Shown here piece by piece: positions 1-6,340 of a stretch of 7,085 nucleotides of DNA. The notes below the pieces were generated by a model. That model searched no databases. It worked only from the letters and a program-made list of their open reading frames with translations, and was not told the DNA's origin. The position numbers and the translations under genes were made by a program. The stretch comes from Pseudomonadota bacterium (GTDB taxonomy: Bacteria > Pseudomonadota > Gammaproteobacteria > Burkholderiales > Burkholderiaceae_B). The DNA is taken from the NCBI GenBank assembly GCA_023432075.1, contig JAEYVD010000692.1, positions 1 to 7,085 on the forward strand, written 5' to 3'. Within the stretch, counting starts at the first letter, position 1, and each line of letters begins with the position of its first letter.

Positions 1-1078
1 GCACGGTTTCCGCCGTCATGCCGCAGCCCGTGTCGGAGACGCGCAGCAGCACGTGATCGCCGGCTTGCAGGCCTCGTTCGCGCGCGGCGTCGGCGTCCAG
101 GGTGACGTTGCGCGTTTCGATGCGCAAAATGCCGGACGCGGCCAAGGCGTCGCGCGCGTTCAGGCACAGGTTCAGGAGCGCGTTCTCGAGCTGGTGCGAG
201 TCGACCCAGACGGGCCACAACCGGGGCGCGCAGTCCATCTGCAGCGTGACCGCGGACCCGGCGCTGCGCGTGATCAGCGCTTCCATGCCGGCGATGACGC
301 CGTTGATATCCACCACCGTGCGCTCGAGCGGGTGGGTGCGCGAGAAGGTCAGCAGGCGCCGCGTCAGGACGGCCGCCTTTTCGGCGCCGCTTTTTGCCAC
401 GGCGATGTGGCGGCCGAGGTCATCGGTGTGGCCGCGCGCAAGACGTTGCGAAAGCAGTTCCAGACTGCCTGAAATCCCCGTCAGCAGGTTGTTGAAGTCG
501 TGCGCGACGCCGCCCGTCATCTGGCCGATGGCTTCCATTTTCTGGCTTTGCCGCAGGGCCTCTTCCGTCAGGCGCAGCGCATCGGCCTGGGCCTTTTCGG
601 CGCCGACCCGCGCGGTGGTCTCGATGACGGTGTCGATCATGCCGACGACCTTGCCATGCTCGTCGTACACCGGGCTATAGCAGAACGTGAAGTGCGCCAA
701 CTCCAGGCGGCCGTACCGCTCTAGCTCGACGGGATAGTCCTCGATGAAGGTGGCCTCGCCGGCGAAGGCGCGATCGGCGATGGGGCCGATCTGGAACCAG
801 GCTTCGCGCCAGATATCACTGAACGGGCGGCCCAATGGGTTGGGCTTGGCGCCCAGGATGGGCACGAAGGCGTCGTTGTAGATGGAGATCAGGTCCGGGC
901 CCCACACCAGACAGGACGGGAATCGGGACGACAGCACCATGCTGACGGCGATGCGCAGGGAGGGGGGCCAGGCGGAGAGGGGGCCGAGCGGCGTGGCCGA
1001 CCAGTCATGGCTGGCGACCCGTGCGCCCATTTGCCCGCCGCTGGCAAGGAACAGAGGCATGGACGGGACGTTCGGCAT
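1..1078 (-). CDS. PAS-domain sensor histidine kinase, C-terminus outside window
   Basis: This is a cytoplasmic two-component sensor kinase that would autophosphorylate on His and pass the phosphate to a response regulator. I translated it by hand on the minus strand; 359 residues lie in the window with no stop, so it is cut by the left edge. Residues about 40-155 form a PAS-like sensor domain (WGPDLISIYNDAF at 59-71 is typical of this family). A helical linker at about 155-183 leads to the HisKA dimerisation domain with the phospho-acceptor in VAHDFNNLL (His193). The HATPase domain shows the N-box NLCLNARDA (303-311) and the start of the G1 box, DTGCGM (349-354). No signal peptide or membrane segment is visible, so it should sense a cytoplasmic cue. 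Many relatives end in a receiver domain (hybrid kinases), but that part is not visible. The ATG at 1078 is the first in-frame ATG and is chosen for lack of a better one; it has no clear ribosome site, and Met7 or Met17 are alternatives. It is divergent from the sigma-factor gene. Confidence 0.9.
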   Translation of the reverse strand, partial: MPNVPSMPLFLASGGQMGARVASHDWSATPLGPLSAWPPSLRIAVSMVLSSRFPSCLVWGPDLISIYNDAFVPILGAKPNPLGRPFSDIWREAWFQIGPIADRAFAGEATFIEDYPVELERYGRLELAHFTFCYSPVYDEHGKVVGMIDTVIETTARVGAEKAQADALRLTEEALRQSQKMEAIGQMTGGVAHDFNNLLTGISGSLELLSQRLARGHTDDLGRHIAVAKSGAEKAAVLTRRLLTFSRTHPLERTVVDINGVIAGMEALITRSAGSAVTLQMDCAPRLWPVWVDSHQLENALLNLCLNARDALAASGILRIETRNVTLDADAARERGLQAGDHVLLRVSDTGCGMTAETV

Positions 1079-1109
1079 GGCACTCGTGGCTGTGGCGGGA
1101 AGGTGTCCG

Positions 1110-1115
1110 ATTCTA
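1110..1115 (-). promoter_or_regulatory. Candidate -10 element for the histidine kinase gene
   Basis: On the minus strand the hexamer TAGAAT (five of six matches to TATAAT) lies 32 bases before the kinase ATG. An upstream TG suggests a partly extended -10, but the region about 17 bases further upstream has no good -35 hexamer. This is the best sigma-70-like signal in the leader of the kinase; it is a weak call. Confidence 0.25.
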
Positions 1116-1156
1116 TCGCACCCCTTCGAAGCGTGCGTGGGGGGGCGCTGCTCGTA

Positions 1157-1162
1157 TAGAAT
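1157..1162 (+). promoter_or_regulatory. Candidate -10 element for the sigma/anti-sigma operon
   Basis: TAGAAT, within TATAGAAT, resembles the sigma-70 -10 consensus. The hexamer 17 bases upstream is poor (TGCGTG), so the promoter would be weak or activator-assisted. Transcription would start near 1169, inside the Fur-box-like repeat, which fits direct repression. If so, the ATG at 1182 would have a leader of only about 13 bases, whereas the in-frame TTG at 1200 would have about 31 bases and a ribosome site. Confidence 0.4.
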
Positions 1163-1178
1163 AAAAACTATTCTTATT
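1160..1178. promoter_or_regulatory. Fur-box-like operator upstream of the FecI-type sigma gene
   Basis: This AT-rich 19-mer stands out in GC-rich surroundings and is an imperfect 9-1-9 inverted repeat: the arms AATAAAAAC and ATTCTTATT match at 7 of 9 positions when one is reverse-complemented. Against the classical Fur 19-mer it matches at 11 positions in one orientation and 12 in the other. The right half extended to 1181 (ATTCTTATTTGC) fits the longer Fur motif known from pseudomonads with one mismatch. It overlaps the candidate -10 element, a position suited to iron-dependent repression. Fur control of fecI-type genes is well established; the assignment here is by motif and context only. 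Confidence 0.6.
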
Positions 1179-1181
1179 TGC

Positions 1182-1721
1182 ATGAAGCCGAGGTGCGCCT
1201 TGCCTGCGCCGCTAGTTCCAATCGCCGACAACGTCACGAACCTCTATCGCGAACACCACGGATGGCTTTCGGCATGGCTGCGCAAGAAGCTGGGCAGTTC
1301 CTTCGACGCCGCGGACCTGGCGCACGACACGTTCGTGCGGTTGATGGCCGGGCGCCGCAGGGATGAAACCGGCGCCGAGCCGCGCGCGCTGCTGGCGCAT
1401 ATCGCCAAGGGTCTGGTGGCGGACCACTGGCGCCGCCGTGCGGTCGAAGACGCCTACCTGGCCGCCGTCGCGCAAGTGCCCCCGGCCGAAGCGCCCTCGC
1501 CGGAGGCGCGCGCATTGATCCTGGAAACGTTGCATGCCATCGACGCCGCCCTGCATGCGCTGCCGTCCCGTACACGGGAAGTCTTCCTGCTGTCGCAGTT
1601 CGACGGCATCGGCTATGACGAGATCGCCCGTCAGCTTCGCGTGTCGCTGTCGACCGTGAAACGCCATATGCAGGCTGCTTTTGCCGCCTGCCTGATCGCC
1701 TACCAAACGGATGCGGCATGA
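1182..1721 (+). CDS. FecI-family ECF RNA polymerase sigma factor
   Basis: This is a 179-residue extracytoplasmic-function sigma factor of the iron-starvation (FecI-like) type. It would bind core RNA polymerase and direct transcription of the downstream receptor gene. Region 2 spans about residues 20-86, including LYREHHGWL, the acidic FDAADLAHDTFVRL helix and the DHWRRR end that contacts the -10 element. Region 4 spans about 115-170 with the helix-turn-helix YDEIARQLRVSLSTVKRHM, which reads the -35 element. There is no extra C-terminal domain, as expected for this group. The open frame extends upstream to 882, but that part overlaps the antisense kinase gene and shows no sigma similarity. The ATG at 1182 directly abuts the Fur box and has no ribosome site. 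An in-frame TTG at 1200, preceded by GAGGTG at 1190-1195, would give a 173-residue protein and may be the true start. The stop overlaps the start of the FecR-type gene by four bases, implying one operon. Confidence 0.93.
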   Translation: MKPRCALPAPLVPIADNVTNLYREHHGWLSAWLRKKLGSSFDAADLAHDTFVRLMAGRRRDETGAEPRALLAHIAKGLVADHWRRRAVEDAYLAAVAQVPPAEAPSPEARALILETLHAIDAALHALPSRTREVFLLSQFDGIGYDEIARQLRVSLSTVKRHMQAAFAACLIAYQTDAA

Positions 1722-2686
1722 ACGCGGTCATCGACCCCGCCATCCTGCACGAAGCGGCCGGCTGGCTCGTGCGCATGCAGTCCGAGACGCTATCGGCGGC
1801 GGATATCGCGGCGCTGGACCGGTGGCGGGCGCGCAGCGCGGATCACGAAGCCGCGTGGCAACGCGCCGAGACGATGTTGCGCGGCTTTGGCCAGGTGCCG
1901 CCGCACGTCGGCGGACAAGCGCTGCGCCAGGCGCACCGCGCCACGCGCCGGCAGGCCGTGCGGATACTGACGGGGTTGCTGGTGCTGGGACCGGCGGCGT
2001 GGATGGGCGCGCGCGAGCTGCCCTGGCGCGAATGGCGCGCGGACCTGCGCACGGCCACCGGCGAGCAGCGCCGCGTCGCGCTGGCCGACGGCACGCAACT
2101 GGTGCTGAACACGGCCAGCGCCGTGGACGTCGACTACACCTCCGCCCAACGCGTGCTGTGGCTGCGCGTGGGAGAGATCCTGCTGACCACGGGGCATGAT
2201 CCGGCGCCGGCGCCGCGCCCCTTTCTTGTGCAGACGACGCAGGGGGTGCTGCGTGCGCTGGGAACGCGCTTCATGGTGCGCGACGAGGGCGCCCGCATCC
2301 GCGTGGCGGTGTACGAGGGCGCGGTTGAGGTCCGGCCCGCCCGGGAAGGCGCACCCCCGTTGGTGCTGGCGGCGGGCGAACAGACCGTGTTTTCCGCCGT
2401 GGGGGCCGCCGCGCCGGTCCCCGCCGATCCGCTGGCGGCGGCGTGGGCGGACGGGATGCTGGCCGCGCGCAACTGGAGGCTGGCCGATCTGGTGGCCGAG
2501 CTGAGCCGCTACCGCCACGGCGTGCTGCGTTGCGATCCCGCGGTGGCCGGGCTGCGGGTGTCGGGGGCGTTCCCATTGAACGACATCGACGCCAGCCTGC
2601 GCCTGCTGGAAAGGACGCTGCCGGTGAGGGTGAGCCGGGTGACGCCGTGGTGGACCACCGTTACGCGAGCGGCCGTTACACATTAA
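1718..2686 (+). CDS. FecR-family anti-sigma factor / sigma regulator
   Basis: This is a single-pass inner-membrane protein of 322 residues that holds or activates the partner sigma factor and receives the signal from the receptor in the periplasm. The cytosolic N-terminal domain (about 8-55, the DUF4880 region, with LDRWRARSADHEAAWQRAE) is the anti-sigma part. A membrane segment at about 80-97 follows a basic stretch (RATRRQAVR). The periplasmic FecR domain covers about 108-205, with LADGTQLVLNTAS and RALGTRFMVR. The C-terminal STN-like region covers about 240-310, beginning WADGMLAARNWRLADLV, and is the part expected to meet the receptor's signalling domain. The length is normal for the family. 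The start codon overlaps the sigma stop in ATGA, indicating translational coupling. A Gly-Thr pair at 182-183 matches the position where related FecR proteins (FoxR) are reported to cleave themselves. Confidence 0.94.
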   Translation: MNAVIDPAILHEAAGWLVRMQSETLSAADIAALDRWRARSADHEAAWQRAETMLRGFGQVPPHVGGQALRQAHRATRRQAVRILTGLLVLGPAAWMGARELPWREWRADLRTATGEQRRVALADGTQLVLNTASAVDVDYTSAQRVLWLRVGEILLTTGHDPAPAPRPFLVQTTQGVLRALGTRFMVRDEGARIRVAVYEGAVEVRPAREGAPPLVLAAGEQTVFSAVGAAAPVPADPLAAAWADGMLAARNWRLADLVAELSRYRHGVLRCDPAVAGLRVSGAFPLNDIDASLRLLERTLPVRVSRVTPWWTTVTRAAVTH

Positions 2687-2782
2687 TCGCCGATCGGCTG
2701 ACACTTTTTTCCGCTTCGTCCGGTGTACCGGGTGAACCGCCGCGACATGCGCGCCACCCCCATACCCACGAAGGATCGCTCG
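2687..2782 (+). promoter_or_regulatory. Leader of the receptor gene, probable ECF-dependent promoter region
   Basis: This 96-bp gap separates the FecR-type stop from the receptor start and is the place where a promoter read by the partner sigma should lie. A T-run (2705-2710) is followed by CGTC at 2717-2720, which resembles the -10 core reported for iron-starvation ECF promoters. I could not find a convincing -35 element 16-17 bases upstream. A short inverted repeat (CCGGT-GT-ACCGG, 2720-2731) lies just downstream. The promoter assignment rests mainly on context. Confidence 0.3.
2770..2775 (+). promoter_or_regulatory. Ribosome binding site that fixes the receptor start
   Basis: GAAGGA lies seven bases before the ATG at 2783. 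This is the only strong Shine-Dalgarno sequence in the leader. It favours this ATG over the in-frame GTG at 2723 and the ATG at 2747. Confidence 0.75.
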
Positions 2783-5245
2783 ATGGTTTCCCGAATCTCC
2801 CGTCCGCCCCGCCTGCCGCGCGGCCTTGCCGTTCTATCGCCCGCGGCGTCTCGGGTGCTGGCCGCCAGCCTCGGGCTGGCGCTGCTTACGGCCACGGGAA
2901 CCCCCGCGCCGGCGTACGCGGCCGAGCCCGCCGTTGCCGCCGCGCGCAAGTCCTATGCCATCGGTGCGGGCCCGCTGGGCGATGTGCTGGCGCAGTTTGC
3001 CGCCACCGCGGGCGTGCCGCTGTCGTTCGATCCCGCCCTGGTGGCGGGCCTGCATAGCGACGGCCTGCAGGGCGCGTACACCGTGCGCGAGGGGTTTGCC
3101 CGCCTGCTGTCGGGGTCGGGCTACGCCCTGTCGGAACAGGGCGGCGGCGCATATTCGCTGCGCAAGCTGCCCGCGGCCGCCGGCGATACCACCGTCCTGC
3201 CCACGGTGACCGTGGATGGGACGGGCCTGAGCCCGTCCGCGCTGCCGGCCGAATTTGCCGGCGGCCAGGTGGCGCGCGGGGCGCGGCTGGGTCTTCTGGG
3301 CAATCGCGACGTGATGGACACGCCGTTCAACGTCACCAGCTATACGTCGGAATTGCTGGAAAACCGCCAGGCCGTGACGCTGGCCGACGCACTGACCGTC
3401 GAACCGTCGGTGCGCTTTACCGGCCAGATCGGCGGCGTGACCGACTCGTTCTACATCCGGGGCTTTCCGATCGGAGAAGGCAACCTCGGTGAAATCGCCT
3501 TCGACGGCGTCTACGGCGTGGCGCCCAACTATCACGTCTTCACCGACTACATCGAACGGGTGGAAGTGCTGAAAGGGCCCGCGGCGCTGCTCTACGGCAT
3601 GTCGCCCAACAGCGGCGTGGGCGGCGTGATCAACATGGTGCCCAAGCGCTCGCTGCCCGAAGACCTGACCCGCGTGTCCGCCGATTACGTCGGCGACTCG
3701 CAGTTCGGCGCCCGGGTGGACCTGAGCCGCCGGTTTGGTGACGCGGGCGAGTGGGGCGTGCGGGTCAACGGCATGCAACGGCAAGGCGATACGCCGCTGG
3801 ACAACATGACCTCGCGTACGACCATCGGCGCGCTGTCGCTGGATTACCAGGGCGAACGGCTGCGTGCCTCGCTGGACCTGCTGACGCAGCACGAGAAGAT
3901 CGACGCCCCGACGCGGCCGTTCCTGGTGGCGCCCGGGATTGCCGTGCCCCGCGCGGCGGACGGCCGCCGCAACGCCACGCAGCCGTGGGGCTGGTGGAAG
4001 TCCGACGGCCAGTCGGCGCTCTTGCGCGTGGAGTACGACATCAGCGACAGGCTGACCGTCTTTGCGGACGCGGGCGGTTCGGACACCTCGGTCTCTCGCC
4101 TGTCGGACCAGACGCCCACCATCGTGAACGAGGCCGGCGACACGGTGGTGACGCCCAACAACTTCCGCTTCAAGGTCGACCGAAGCACCTACAACGCCGG
4201 GTTGCGCGCCAATCTGGACACGGGGCCGGTGCGCCACACCGTGAGCTTCATGGGCAGCCTGTACAGCGACCGCAACCTGCAGGCCAGCGTGAGCGGCACG
4301 CCGCTCACGTCCAACATCTACCGTCCGATCACCCGTCCCGAGCAGCATATTCCCGCCCCGGCCAACGTGCCCAAGGTGTCCTCGTCCGACCTGTCCGGGC
4401 TGGCGCTGGCCGACACGCTCAGCATTCTTGACGAGCGCGCGCAGTTGACGCTGGGCCTGCGCCACCAGCGCATCGAGTCGCGCAACTTCAACGGCGCGAC
4501 GGGCGTGCGCACGGTCAGCTACGACGAAAGCGCGACCACGCCGCTGGCGGGCCTGGTCATCAAGCCCTGGCACAACGTGTCGCTCTACGCCAACTACATC
4601 GAAGGCCTGAGCAAGGGCGACGTGGCGCCCGCCACCGCCATCAATGCGGGAGAGGTGTTCAAGCCCTACAAGGCAAAGCAGAAGGAAGTGGGCGTCAAGG
4701 TGGAGCTGGACAGCGCGATGGTGACGCTGAGCGCCTTCGAGATCACCAAGCCCAGCGGGCAGCTCACGAACGGGGTATACGCCGCCGACAGCGAGCAGCG
4801 CAATCGCGGGCTGGAGTTGAATGTGTCCGGCGAGCCGATGCGCGGCCTGCGTCTCTTGGGCGGCGTGACGCTGCTGGATGCCGAGCTGACGCGCACCAGC
4901 AGCGCGGCCACGCAGGGCAACCGGCCGGTGGGCGTGCCGACCGTCGCGGTCAATCTGGGCGCCGAGTGGGACACGCCGTGGGTGACCGGGCTGACCTTGA
5001 CGGGCGGCATGGTCTATACCGGCCGCGAATACATCAACCAGGCCAACACGCAATCCGTGCCGTCTTGGACGACGTTCGACCTGGGGGCGCGCTATGCCCT
5101 GAAGGTGCAGGGCCGGGATGTCACGCTGCGCGCCAATGTCGTCAACGTGTTCAACCGCGCGTACTGGTCGGGCGTGGCCTCGTACGGCACCATTTCGCAA
5201 GGCGTGCCGCGCACCGTGATGCTGTCGGCCTCGATGGACTTCTAA
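2783..5245 (+). CDS. TonB-dependent siderophore receptor with STN signalling domain
   Basis: This is an 820-residue outer-membrane transducer that imports a ferric siderophore using TonB energy and signals to the FecR-type protein. A signal peptide covers about residues 1-46 (hydrophobic core SRVLAASLGLALL, cleavage likely after AYA). The STN (secretin/TonB N-terminal) domain at about 57-127 marks a signalling receptor rather than a plain transporter. A TonB box is visible as LPTVTVDG (139-146). The plug at about 170-290 has the hallmark DYIERVEVLKGPAALLYG (255-272) followed by GVGGVINMVPKR. The remainder is the 22-strand barrel, ending in the expected C-terminal Phe (MLSASMDF). I see no cysteines. 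The start is set by the GAAGGA site; it also makes the signal peptide normal, whereas an upstream GTG would add 20 non-signal residues. The class resembles hydroxamate-type receptors such as FiuA/FoxA, but the ligand cannot be assigned. The stop interlocks with that of the convergent lactonase. Confidence 0.95.
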   Translation: MVSRISRPPRLPRGLAVLSPAASRVLAASLGLALLTATGTPAPAYAAEPAVAAARKSYAIGAGPLGDVLAQFAATAGVPLSFDPALVAGLHSDGLQGAYTVREGFARLLSGSGYALSEQGGGAYSLRKLPAAAGDTTVLPTVTVDGTGLSPSALPAEFAGGQVARGARLGLLGNRDVMDTPFNVTSYTSELLENRQAVTLADALTVEPSVRFTGQIGGVTDSFYIRGFPIGEGNLGEIAFDGVYGVAPNYHVFTDYIERVEVLKGPAALLYGMSPNSGVGGVINMVPKRSLPEDLTRVSADYVGDSQFGARVDLSRRFGDAGEWGVRVNGMQRQGDTPLDNMTSRTTIGALSLDYQGERLRASLDLLTQHEKIDAPTRPFLVAPGIAVPRAADGRRNATQPWGWWKSDGQSALLRVEYDISDRLTVFADAGGSDTSVSRLSDQTPTIVNEAGDTVVTPNNFRFKVDRSTYNAGLRANLDTGPVRHTVSFMGSLYSDRNLQASVSGTPLTSNIYRPITRPEQHIPAPANVPKVSSSDLSGLALADTLSILDERAQLTLGLRHQRIESRNFNGATGVRTVSYDESATTPLAGLVIKPWHNVSLYANYIEGLSKGDVAPATAINAGEVFKPYKAKQKEVGVKVELDSAMVTLSAFEITKPSGQLTNGVYAADSEQRNRGLELNVSGEPMRGLRLLGGVTLLDAELTRTSSAATQGNRPVGVPTVAVNLGAEWDTPWVTGLTLTGGMVYTGREYINQANTQSVPSWTTFDLGARYALKVQGRDVTLRANVVNVFNRAYWSGVASYGTISQGVPRTVMLSASMDF

Positions 5246-6291
5246 GCGCCGGCGAACACCATGCACACCGGGCTGCCAATGGGCAGCGCGTAGTCGTCAT
5301 GCGTCAGCGTGCCGCTGGCCGGATCGACGCGAAAACGCTGCAGCGTATCGGTGTCCTCGTTCAGCGCGAACAGGAACCGGCCATCGGGCGACAGCGTAAA
5401 AAAGCGCGGCGTGCGGCCGTGGGTGGGGGTGTGCTGCACGGGCGACAGCCGTCCGCTGGCCGGATCCACGCCGAAGACCGCGATGGTGTCGTCGCCCCGG
5501 TTCGACGCATAGAGATGCCGCCCGCCCGCGCCGAGTGCGATGCCGGCGGCGCGGCTGTTGCCGGTGTAGGTGTCGGGCAGGGTGGGCAGTACTTGAAAGG
5601 GTTGCAAGACGCCCGCCCGCACGGCGTACGCGGTGACGGTGTTGTCCAGTTCGTTGACGACATACAGCCATTGGCCGGCAGGATGAAAGACGGCGTGGCG
5701 CGGCCCTGCGCCCTCGCGCGTGGCCACGGCGCTGGCAGGCTGCGCGGCCACGCCGCGCGCGTCGGCCGGGTACAGAAAGACGCGGTCCAGTCCTTTGTCC
5801 GGCACGGCGACAAACTGGCCCGAGGGGTCGAGCACGTTGAAATGCGGCTTGGAAAACGGCTGTTCCTTGCGATGCGGGCCCGGCTCGCCGGCCAGCTGCA
5901 CCGTCTGCGCCACGGCCTGCAACGCGCCGTCCGCCGCCACTGGCAGCACCGCCAGCGTGCCCGTCAGGTGGTTGGACACCATCAGGTAGCGGCCCGACGG
6001 ACCCAACGCCAGATGCACGGGATTGCGGCCTTCGCAGGGCTGGGTATGCCACGGCGTCAGCGTGCCGTCGCGCGGATCGCGGTGCAGGGCGCTGACCTCG
6101 CTGCTGTCGCCGTGCACGGTGTAGAGCACGGCAAGGGTAGGGTGCGCCAGCAGATACGACGGGTTGTGCAACCCGCCCACGACCTGCTTGAGCGTCAGCG
6201 TTCCCGTGCCGGGCGCGTAGTCGTACACGCTGATGCCCTCGCCGCGGGCGTTGCGTTCCCGGGTGGTCCGGGAGCCAATATAGACATGCAT
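5242..6291 (-). CDS. Lactonase-family seven-bladed beta-propeller protein (YbhE/6-phosphogluconolactonase-like)
   Basis: This is a 349-residue protein of the propeller lactonase family (Pfam Lactonase type), whose studied members hydrolyse 6-phosphogluconolactone or cyclise muconates. The blades are visible as recurring units: GEGISVYDY (17-25), NPSYLLAHPTLAVLYTV (43-59), NPVHLALGPSGRYLMVSN (90-107), KPHFNVLDPSGQFVAVPDKG (148-167), GPRHAVFHPAGQWLYVVNE (196-214), GGRHLYASNRGDDTIAVF (256-273) and TPRFFTLSPDGRFLFALNE (294-312). PHF, GPRH and TPRFF are the usual conserved positions. There is no signal peptide, so the protein is cytoplasmic. The length is normal. The start ATG is preceded by AGAGG at a good distance. 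It lies downstream of the GntR regulator on the same strand, which may control it, but a terminator separates them. The substrate is not predictable; a sugar-acid or aromatic-acid lactone is likely from the family. Confidence 0.88.
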   Translation of the reverse strand: MHVYIGSRTTRERNARGEGISVYDYAPGTGTLTLKQVVGGLHNPSYLLAHPTLAVLYTVHGDSSEVSALHRDPRDGTLTPWHTQPCEGRNPVHLALGPSGRYLMVSNHLTGTLAVLPVAADGALQAVAQTVQLAGEPGPHRKEQPFSKPHFNVLDPSGQFVAVPDKGLDRVFLYPADARGVAAQPASAVATREGAGPRHAVFHPAGQWLYVVNELDNTVTAYAVRAGVLQPFQVLPTLPDTYTGNSRAAGIALGAGGRHLYASNRGDDTIAVFGVDPASGRLSPVQHTPTHGRTPRFFTLSPDGRFLFALNEDTDTLQRFRVDPASGTLTHDDYALPIGSPVCMVFAGA

Positions 6292-6317
6292 GGCGCGAGC
6301 CTCTTTTCAGCAAGGTG

Positions 6318-6340
6318 AAAAACGCCGCGCCCCGCGCGGC
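6318..6340 (-). terminator. Intrinsic terminator after the GntR regulator gene
   Basis: On the minus strand, starting at the base after the regulator stop codon, a perfect 7-bp GC-only stem (GCCGCGC / GCGCGGC, 6324-6340) with a 3-base loop is followed one base later by TTTTT (6322-6318). This is the standard form of a Rho-independent terminator. It lies 26 bases before the lactonase start codon. Confidence 0.75.

Noticed and set aside
882..1181. Upstream 100-codon extension of the sigma-factor frame
   Set aside because: It overlaps the kinase N-terminus antisense, spans the Fur-like site and promoter, and has no sigma-factor similarity.
1790..2704. A 304-codon minus-strand frame over the FecR-type gene
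   Set aside because: Low-complexity Arg/His/Gln-rich translation antisense to a gene with clear FecR domains.
2689..2710. Palindrome GCCGATCGGC followed by T6 after the FecR-type stop, as a terminator
   Set aside because: The palindrome leaves only about three pairs with a four-base loop, and six bases separate it from the T-run, so it is too weak to call.
2723..2782. GTG at 2723 as start of the receptor
   Set aside because: It has no ribosome site, adds 20 polar residues before the signal peptide, and competes with an ATG having an excellent GAAGGA site.
2834..5266. An 810-codon open frame on the minus strand, antisense to the receptor
   Set aside because: It is exactly codon-registered with the receptor, so it stays open merely because the receptor avoids TTA, CTA and TCA codons, as expected at high GC. 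Its translation is rich in His, Arg, Gln and Ala with no domain pattern.
5272..5287. Hairpin GCTGCC-AATG-GGCAGC just past the receptor stop
   Set aside because: The stem is real, but no T-run follows on either strand and it encodes lactonase residues. It is not a supported terminator.
5242..6291. The lactonase as a siderophore-lactone hydrolase working with the receptor
   Set aside because: Known siderophore esterases (Fes, IroE) are alpha/beta hydrolases. This gene is convergent, lacks its own Fur-like signal that I can see, and is grouped with a GntR regulator instead.
4966..6318. A 450-codon plus-strand frame over the lactonase gene
   Set aside because: Codon-registered antisense of the lactonase, with the same high-GC explanation and no recognisable protein family. 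The lactonase frame has clear propeller repeats.
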